64,000 nucleotides of DNA, from NCBI RefSeq assembly GCF_036324505.1, contig NC_086350.1:18905032-18969031 (forward strand), given 5' to 3'. This DNA is from Eleginops maclovinus (lineage: Eukaryota > Chordata > Actinopteri > Perciformes > Eleginopidae). This document shows positions 55,331 to 64,000 of this stretch, piece by piece; within the stretch, counting starts at the first letter, position 1; every line of letters begins with the position of its first letter. The position numbers and the translations under genes were made by a program. The notes beneath the pieces were generated by a model, which saw only the letters and a program-made list of their open reading frames with translations, made no database searches and was not told the origin of the DNA.

Positions 55331-57163
55331 TGTAGACATCTCAGGGAAGAAATAGAAATAAAAATAAACTGGCATTAGAGAAAATATATATATACCGTTG
55401 ACTATGAAGATAAATAATCTATAAACTGTAAAACAAGTAAACACTATTGAAATTAACAAAATACAAAGCAGGATATTATATACATAATAGTGGATTTATA
55501 TATAAATGTCTCCATTCACAAATATATTTCTGATCCACACACAAATAGTTCTTGTTTTAAATAAATGTAACATAAATCCACCGATATATGAATTTAAAAG
55601 TGTTACGAATTTAACATCACAAACATATTTGAATGTAGTCAGTGTTGAGCTACTGTTTATCCAGCATTTTACACTGGAATCATCACTCCTTTGTTTGATT
55701 GTTTATACTCAGATCAGAATATTAGTACTTTAAATTACATTTTTAATGGGTGAAAAATGCTGACCAAGCAAATTGCTGCTTAAAGTTGTGTGCACAAGTA
55801 AAAATAATCTGCAGTATTGCATACCAAACTTCCTTCAGGGGAGTATAACATCTGCTTCACAGTTTATTGTAGGTTAAGCAAAGTGCATCCATACAAATGT
55901 ATTATTAACAGCTTAGCTGTTTAAGAGAGAAATAAATCAGTATCCATGTCAACGGATAATCAAGGTTGCTGTATTGGACATGAAAAGGCAGTCTCAGGCC
56001 ATGTCTTTTATAAATAGTTCAGATTCTAGGAGTTAATAATTGACCCCTTTGAAGTCCCAAAGATTATGTTTGGCTTCTGACTTAACTGTCTAACTGTAAC
56101 TATGTCTAACTGCATGACCCTGATAACTACAGGAGGTCCTGTACTCATTTCCCCTAAAAACACACAGGAGTGAATACACAGAAGAAGTTATGAACAGCAG
56201 GATATCATACAAAGCATTCTCTGGCCTTGTAACTCAACTTGACTTCAACAGTTGCAGGAGTAAAGCTTGGACAAGACACATACTAATTCTAGAGAACACT
56301 GAATCAATGGCAACTTAATCAATGTTATTCAGCTTATAGGCCTGTGCAGACAAAAAGTCAGTGGGGTTTTAAAATGTTTTAGTAATTACACAGGCTCTGT
56401 TCTAATGTTGACTACACACAAATCAAAAGAGTGGCTCGCATTTTCTTCACTATTAAAGAAGATTCATCGCTGCAGCTCCAATCTCCTGGAGCCTTTCATT
56501 TACAGGAAAGTGATAAAGCAAATTAAAGATGCCTCCCACAACAGCGTCTAGAAGCAGAGTCCAGACCGATTTTCTTCAGGTAAAATGTCAAAACAGCTTT
56601 GCGTCATGCTTTCCTGTAGGTGTGTGTGTGCGCTGAAAACAAAGCACAGGACCCAAGCAGTGTTTCCAAAGAGCATTGATTTTTCCTCCAGCCGGCTCCA
56701 TCCCACTTTGACATTTCAGAGAAACTGTACAGCCAAGAGCCAATATACACGATGATGAAAGCCAGAGTGGCCCTGTGACCTCTGACCCCTGCATGATGCA
56801 TGTCTCAGCCAAACATCAGCTATGACTGCGGCATGCTGAGATACTGATTTACCCTGACCTAGATCTCCTCTTGCATTTTCATATCCATTTGTGACTGTTG
56901 ATGTGTAATCTACTTTGTTGGTATTGCATTTAGACATTTCTCTAGTTTTCTCAGTTTTTCTCTATTGATTCTTGCTCTCCTCCACCCTGCCTGCACCACC
57001 CTGTTTTGCTCCTCCACGCTCTCTTCCCTCAATAGACCGCTCCCCTGTATTAGGTTCAGCTGTGGGATCTTAGGCTGAGGACACCAAAGCCCCAAAGACT
57101 GTTCAAAAATCACAGAGCGTAAACTTGTACAGAAAACACACATCATCCTTTCCCAGTACAGGG

Positions 57164-57164
<1 letters not shown>
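55331..57164. other. Gene-poor interval
   Basis: No exon recognised. The AT-rich part at 55.3-55.7 kb is followed by mixed DNA. Confidence 0.4.
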
Positions 57165-57244
<80 letters not shown>

Positions 57245-57262
57245 AAGACACACACACATGAA

Positions 57263-57332
<70 letters not shown>
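57165..57332. repeat. Compound (CA)n microsatellite
   Basis: Two CA arrays are separated by two ACATGAAGACACACAC interruptions (near 57,241 and 57,257), a local duplication of an imperfect unit. Confidence 0.93.
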
Positions 57333-57337
<5 letters not shown>

Positions 57338-58054
57338 AAGGCTGATCCGTGCCTACAAGTTGGAGAGGGTTTTGTTAGGGATTGTTGGAGAAAAGGAGGC
57401 AGTGATACTTGTTTGCTTCAGGGCTTTCGAAATAAAAATAATTTCTGAGTGATAAGACATTTCTAGGAGATTTTGAATCAGACAGCCCCATGTCATTTAT
57501 GATCCTGCTAAATGAGATATTTCTTTGTGGATCATTAAAGACTTTCACTAAATATTTACCCTGACATTGCAAATGAGGAACTAAGAGGTTTTGCGTTGAT
57601 ACCATTCCATTTAAACACCTTTACAGACGTCACTGTGTCAAAATACAGCTTCACAGAGATGCAAGCTTCACTGTTGAATCTCAGTCTTGTTTATTCAAGG
57701 TTTCTATTCATTTCCAAAGCATTGTTCTGCCACTTCTTTTGTGTTTGTTTAATCTGATGGTTAAACCAGTAATCTCCAGTAAGTGTCTGAAAATGTCATC
57801 ACTCCACTCTTTTGGTTTCTGTACTGATTATTGCCTGAAGTATAAAAAGTGACATCTGAGGGCATTTGAAATACACACTGGTTTAGCCTATGTGGTGGCT
57901 TAGAATAAACATTTTATACTGAAACTGCTAAGAGCAGATATGTTGCTGATGCTGTACATTTTGTGATCAGGACACTGCAAGCCTTCATTGCTTCTGCTCA
58001 GGGTGAAAAGTTTCTGAAATGGCTTTCTGACCTTCACTGGACTTCTCATCTTAA

Positions 58055-58361
58055 AGAGGCCCTATTACGCTTTTTGGGTTTACCACATCCTGTAGTGTTT
58101 TATAAAGGTTTGTGCAAATGTAAATGGTCTGCAAAGACTAAAATCCCAAAGATCTCTCCAGAGGGAGTTTCACTCCCACACACTGAAAAGTCTCCATTGT
58201 AGCCCTATGTTTACTCCTGTGACGCAGTTCTATTGGCTAGCTCTCCAAACATTGTGCGGGATAAGAAATGCTGTAGCACAGGCATTATGCAAAAAATAAA
58301 GACCTTTTTGAACAAAATATAAGAAATATGGACCTAAAATTGTGCATAATAGAGCAACTTT
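58055..58361. mobile_element. GGGGCCCTAT-type MITE, copy D
   Basis: TTAA, then AGAGGCCCTATTACGCTTTT on the left, and an imperfect inverted end TGCATAATAGAGCAACTTTA on the right. The interior has GGTCTGCAAAGACTAAAATC and CTATTGGCTAGCT. Confidence 0.65.
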
Positions 58362-59179
58362 AGCATGATTTTGGGCAAATTAGGCAAATTCAGCTACAAC
58401 TTGAGACATCCTGGGATTTCTGGGGGAGAAGAGCTGAAAAAAATTGTCCAAAAAATGCACACACACTAATTCACTAAAACAGTAATTTTGTTTTCAATTA
58501 TATCATTTAGCAATAAAGAATCAAATAAGGTTACATATCTGGGATATTTTACGGTTACCATTTATATAGTGTGTTACGTATGAACAGAGGATACACTGTC
58601 TTTACTACCAAGAGCCATCTGAATGAGAATCAATCTCACATGGAAAATTGGGTTGAGAGATAGACCCCAAAAACTGAATCTTCAGGTAATTTAAATCCTT
58701 TTATTACTGAGGTGATAATTGGATACTGAATTCTTTGGGCAAATGGGGAAACAATTTACTGAGCGTGATGGTGTGAAAAAGCAGAATTTTCCTAGCCGAG
58801 GTGTGACTTCTCCAGAGATTTAAAGAGATGTTTGAAGGAGATGCTCAGAAAGGGATACTATATCGAAGAATCACAGACCAAGCAGATCCTCAGCTGTCTG
58901 CGCACGGTTTGCATTCACACTTACAGAGGAGCAGCCAGGCTGTCAGTGCTGATTTACACAACCATGCTCATCCGCAGATGCTGCCCTCTAACTGCTACTG
59001 GGCCACACACACACAAATGATGTATCACAAGCTCCACTTCTGCAAAGAATAGAAAGTCTGCAGAGCTCTTGTTTCAGTAACAGATTATACTTTCGGGACC
59101 TATGGACACAGGAAACATGACGGACGCACACAAAGTTGCTTTGAGTTTAATGTGCAAACGCGAGTCAGCAGCTTTTGAA

Positions 59180-59290
59180 CCGGTAAGGCTATAATGAGCT
59201 ATTAGTAGCCAAGGGGAATTGGGCCTTTATTAAATGCCATAAAAGGTTATTAACATAGTATGCCTTAATTTCCTTTTTGCCTATGTTGCA
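59180..59290. promoter_or_regulatory. Conserved-element-like block with CArG box
   Basis: CCATAAAAGG is a full SRF/MEF2-type CArG match, next to GGGCCTTTATTAAATG and GTTATTAACA. It is non-coding; function is inferred only from motif content. Confidence 0.22.
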
Positions 59291-62203
59291 AAGCTAATGT
59301 CAACAGTTTGTATCGTAATTGCAGGGATAAACCTCAAGGAGAGTTTGTTTCATCCAAGACTGGCTTATTGAGTAGTTTCCCTGATTGAGGTGCTGAGACT
59401 GATAGAGTTTGAATCAAAGCAAATGTCACCTCAGCACTTATAAATACTTTTAAGTTTAGAGTTTTTAAACGAAATCACTGATTGCCTGATGCTTTGACAG
59501 CAGCCACTGTACACAGCAGAAGTTAAATAAAGATACCGTGAGCTTCCCTCGCTGTGAGAAAGAAAAGGAAATACACATTCAAGTTGCGGATTATGCTCAC
59601 TGAAAGCTGTAGTAATTTCTTTTGGCATATATCCCTGATTTCAGACTTGGTTCGTCCGGTCTCGGCTTTAAATCCAGCCATGGCAAACCCAATTTGCTGC
59701 GCCTATTCCTCCCAACCTTGCTGTCTTCCTGGTTTTCTTTCAACAGCCTCGGCAGAGTGTGGAAGGAGGGAAGTTAGTGGGCTCTTTGAAGTGTTCTTAA
59801 GAAAGAAATCTGCCTTTCATAAGCACCCCCGTCTTATCAACCCAGGCTGATCAGGCGAGGCATCGGAGAGTGTGGCACTTACCGGGGTACCCACTGGGAG
59901 GCTGTCATGGTGGGGTGCTTCTCCTGATACATCCTGCTACCTGACAAGTATTCTGAGAGCAAACAGAAGACTGTATACACACAATATAGTCACATCTTAA
60001 TTTTCAGGTAAGGAGACAGTCCTAACGTGACATGATTGGGAATAAGAGCCTCACTATTTCATCGACTTCAAGTGTTTATTAAATGAATGTAAATGCTGAA
60101 AACATACAGACGTCACTCTATATTCATGTCACCAAAAAGTGTGACAATGTTGACAGATTGAGATTGTATAAAAATCTCATTTACATACGCACACACACTC
60201 CACTATCTCTCTTTAAGTTTGGTTATAGACTTGAAAATAATGAGACTGAGACAACAGCAAGACTGAAGAAAAAGATAAAAAACACAGGATCAAACAGAAA
60301 CCTGAGAAGGTTTTCAAAACGTGCAAACATTTCCTGTTAGAAACAGATTCATTATTAGGCACATGCTTTTTGTCTTAATGTAAGATATGAGGGGCTAGCT
60401 GAATACATCAGCACTGAAAGTCTTTGTGGCTTCGGTTCTTTTATTTGTCTCTATAATCTGCATATAACAGAATGATAAAAGCAGGAAGCACTGAAACTCA
60501 ACTCTGATCCCTGACCAAACCTGAGACCACAAAAGAGACAGAAACAAATGAAGGGGAGTGAATTTGTTTGTTCTAAGCACAATATACATTTATGCATTAG
60601 TGAATGTTAAGGTGATCTGTTAGTTCATGTACTTTGAATGGATGTAGGCACCAGCACATATCAATATCAATAGAAATGACAAGGGTCTTAAGGAATGTCC
60701 TAGTACTTTATTTTTTATTACCATTTTTTGATGTTTTAAATGATCACACAGTCAACCTGAAATCATAAAATATTCCAGTGTATAAGTACTGTACATCTTG
60801 AGATGGTAATGGGCAAGCAGCTCACTTTCACTCCGGGAAAACCTTAGCAAGTCTATCCGGTTACTGTAGGTGTGTGAATATGTTTGTGTGCTCCACTTGT
60901 GTCTTTAAATCTTTGTCAAGGTAAAACTATAAAATTCTTCCCACAAACTAATTCAAATTACAGAAAGGTTATTTTTTCAGGTTTAACCATCAACGATGCA
61001 TCTCAGTGATAAAGGAACAGTGATGAAATTGTGACAGACAACCAGCACTTCAAGGTATCTTTTTCCAATCGGAAGGAGACCGAAACTTAAAAGCTTTATC
61101 ATCTACTTAAGATACAAAGGGTACCATAAAGAGGATGTGCTCAGAGTCTTAGTGAGCAATTTGATGTTAGAGGAACAAGATTTTAGAGATAAGGATAATT
61201 CAACAAATGCATCCAAAAATGATCCTTTTTAAGAGGGAGCCATGTGAGTGTGTCTATCATGGTGTAATGGTGTGTAAAAAAGGAACAACTTCATTCAAAT
61301 ATGATGCAAACAACATAGGGATAAAAGACATATAGTATATAGTTATACTATAGTTATAATAGTATAACAATAGATCAAATAAAAGCTCTACATTGATGGC
61401 AAGGAATGATCTCAGAGAAGTTTCAAAGTGGACAACCTGATCCTTTTTTCACGTATAAAATACTAATCAGTTTAATGTCTCGTGTCTAATTAACATATCA
61501 ATTACTTTAGTCAATTTTTTTCTTAAGATTTGTTGTAAGGTAAAGATGCATACCAAAGGCACATTGGCAAACTGGATACATAATGAAGGCTGGTCAAATA
61601 TATACTGGAGAAAGCCATTGACACAATCAGCCAGCCAGTAAGCTCATCAGTCTGTCAAATAGTAACAAAGTCAATCAGTACAAAAGTAGCAAAGCAGGCA
61701 GCCATCTTGCCTGCCAGAGCTCCCTGCTGACATGCACAGTCAATAAGTCAGCTGACCGGCCAGCCACCACAAACGCAGTCCGTCATCCTGAGAGCCGCCA
61801 GCCAGCAACCCAAGGTCAGTCATTCAACCTGCCTAAAGGAGCCGCCAGGTCCAAATTTAATAATCCTACTTGCTCTCATCGCAGATCATGGTGAGCTCTC
61901 AGCAGAATACATCAGTCCTGACCTCTGCACCGCTACTCTATGAGAGGTGTGTGTCTTTAAGTGATTATGTGTGTGTAGTGCAAACACATGCAAATAAAAG
62001 AGTGGGGAAAACCTAAAGTCTGAAGTGTGATGCTTCTGCTCATGGAGATCAATAAGGACAGAATATGCATTTCCAAGGTAAATTCACTAATGAGGGAGCA
62101 CGGCTATCCTTAAATGGTAGAGTCCCTTTGACCATCACTTTCATGTTCATCCTAATTAGAGAAGGCTTAATTAATATTAAATCAGTTATTTTTTCATCCC
62201 AGG

Positions 62204-62217
62204 CCACTAGAGGTCAG
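62204..62217 (+). promoter_or_regulatory. CTCF-like motif
   Basis: CCACTAGAGGTCAG fits the CTCF core at 13 of 14 positions (T for G at position 11). It lies beside a homeodomain-type GGCTTAATTAATATTAAATC stretch. Confidence 0.35.
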
Positions 62218-64000
62218 TGGCTAGTCGAGTTGCTGCTAGAGTTGAATGGCTGCGCTTCAGTAGAGAAAGCTTTGTCTGGAGGAGGCACAGGTTTGACCTT
62301 CTCAAAGGTAAGAAAAGATCATCCAAAAACTAATCCCAACACTGTGGCTGCAAATACTCAAAGGCTGCTTGGATCCAGTGTAGCCCTGATTCCATTGAGT
62401 AATGTCATAACCCCAGTTTTTAACAACCTAGCACACACAAGAAAAGTCTTAATGTCAGTGTTTTGCTCCTAAATATAAGTCTCTCCAGGTTTGTTGACAC
62501 AAAGAACAGGCAGCTACAGCTCTCAATCAGGCTTCAGCTCTCGGCAAACGGAACCACGGCTCCATTCATATGTTTATGTGAGCAGAGCCAGTATATGCCC
62601 ATCACGCAGAGCGGTAGACAAGAGAGGAGCTCCTTGGGCTCCGCCGGCCCCGGCTGAATGGACTCCTCGGGCTCACAAAGGAGGGCTTGTCTGTTAAGGT
62701 GCTTAGAAAGCGCTCAGGTCGTTGATATGCAAGGCGACGGGGCAGCCCGCAGCTCGCCTGCTTTAGAGTTAATTAAGCTGCAGACCCAGTTGGCAGGATG
62801 CCCCCCTCCCCTTCTCTCACTTTCCCCCATCCTCTCTCTCTCTGCACTGTTGAGCTCTGACACCGGGATTCCTACAGGCTGAACCCACCGACCATCTCAC
62901 CCACCATTCATAAGGGGTCACCTAAAACTAACACATTGCAATACCCAGTCAGTTTTTCTGTATTGCCTCTACTCTTGGCATCTTTTTCTGGTCTCTTTTC
63001 CTACTATTGCTGATTCCCAAGAGGTGTGCACTTACACTACCCGCATTACATCAGCCACAAGGAATGTCTCCTTGTCCCCTTCTGTAATGTCAATGAGCAT
63101 CTTGCAATCTATCGCCTCCATCTTCATTTCTTCTCCCTCCTTGCTTCTGTCTTTCAGTGCTGTATGTCACACCAGAAGTAGATCCTGCCTGCTGCAGCTG
63201 TCAGAAATACACACACACACGTGCACTTACAGCTCTCTCTCTGTCCTGCTTAATGTTTTATCCCCATACTGTAGCTGTGTAGGCGAAGAGGGCAGGCTCA
63301 ATCAAACAGAGGACAGACTCCCCAGCGGCCTGCCATGCCTCTAATTGTGGATTCATCACAGACAGAGCAGATCAATACGCCACTCTTGACTCGCGCAACG
63401 CAGAATGATCTGAAGTTTGTTCTATTGGTATTTCTTTTACCAAGGGGGATTAGACACTTCCATTCGTGTTTGAGGTTGGCGAGACCTCACTTTCAGCCAC
63501 ATTTAGGGTGAAAGAAAAAAAAATACAGAAAGAAAAAACCTCGCCCCCTTTTTTGGCTGTTTCCCCACTAATGACTCTCCTCTGCCTTTGTAGTCTGAAG
63601 CACACACACATGGAGAAACACACACACACGTGGAAGCTGCTGTGTCCTTTATTTTAATGTGACCTTGGTGCTCCTGGAGAGAGCTGGGTATGGACTGGCG
63701 AGGTGGTGAGAGAAGTCACCGCCATTCAACCTGTGGGGGGTTATTGTAACACTCGACTCTTCATAGCTGCTCTCTGTGACAGCCTGGAGCTGTAATAGAA
63801 GCTTTCTGGCTAATGTACTGCTGGGTATTCAGGGACCAAAGAGGGTGGGTGGTGGGTTAGAGGCTGAGCGAACCAACACTACAAAAAAAAAGTCCATCTT
63901 AACAAGTCATTTAGTCCTGTAATGACGCTGAATATCTGATTATACTGTTAAATGAGGTGATGTGCTGTAAATTCACTTGTTTTTAATGCCTGAAATTTAG

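Larger units (their letters stand above)
58362..64000. other. Gene-poor interval with enhancer-like stretches
   Basis: No coding exon supported. Notable sites are a CArG box CCATAAAAGG (59,237-59,246) and a TAATTA-rich block with a CTCF-like site (62,090-62,220). GC-richer non-coding blocks lie at 62.6-62.9 and 63.65-63.83 kb. Confidence 0.35.

Noticed and set aside
61320..61372. AT-rich palindromic stretch as a microRNA hairpin
   Set aside because: It is a low-complexity TATAGTTATA repeat, and its folding is expected from composition alone.

Overview
The window is vertebrate nuclear DNA, most probably from a percomorph-type teleost fish. It has long (CA)n/(GT)n tracts, split genes with GT-AG introns, and fish-style short inverted-repeat transposons, Tc1 relics, a tRNA-type SINE and LINE tails. 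Three protein-coding genes can be rebuilt exon by exon. All are packed into the first 22 kb.

Region 1 (1-22 kb), gene-dense. ccdc113/cfap263 (minus, 9 exons, 383 codons) encodes a ciliary coiled-coil protein. It lies head-to-head with parp12 (plus, 11 exons, about 694 codons), a CCCH zinc-finger/WWE/mono-ADP-ribosyltransferase. The two start codons are 746 bp apart across a shared upstream region. parp12 runs tail-to-tail into tbxas1 (minus, 13 coding exons, 559 codons), the thromboxane A synthase cytochrome P450 (CYP5A). A convergent PARP12-TBXAS1 pair is also found in mammals, so this is old microsynteny. ccdc113 on the other flank differs from the human layout as I remember it.

Region 2 (22.6-31.7 kb), locally rearranged. 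Divergent CTCF-like motifs occur near the tbxas1 5' end (22.64 and 22.69 kb) and further right (35.40 and 62.20 kb). Then comes a 1.89-kb tandem duplication (24,391-26,280 and 26,281 to about 28,150). Its first half is identical between copies and its second half differs by scattered single-base indels. A smaller module of about 0.25-0.39 kb is present three times. One copy is split by a 648-bp transposon with 28-bp terminal inverted repeats, a 4-bp GAGA target duplication and an exact 43-bp internal repeat. The minus strand here carries a series of short AG-(about 25 nt)-GT cassettes resembling degenerate micro-exons, ending in a plausible last exon with a poly(A) signal. Next is a 286-codon minus-strand ORF (29,563-30,423). 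It encodes a Tyr/Pro/Ala-rich protein with five 14-residue repeats and an acidic, NLS-like C-terminus, and I do not recognise it. A CRE/GC-box/CCAAT/YY1-type promoter lies about 0.85 kb upstream of it.

Region 3 (31.7-64 kb), gene-poor. I find no convincing coding exon. It holds microsatellites, a poly-G run, hAT-like and TTAA-flanked MITEs, a SINE, a LINE 3' fragment, and several stretches that read like conserved non-coding (enhancer-type) DNA. This suggests a regulatory desert or a very large intron.

Exon limits were found by eye from splice sites and reading frame. The three main gene models each sum to a multiple of three. Repeat-family assignments rest on termini and target-site duplications, not on database searches.
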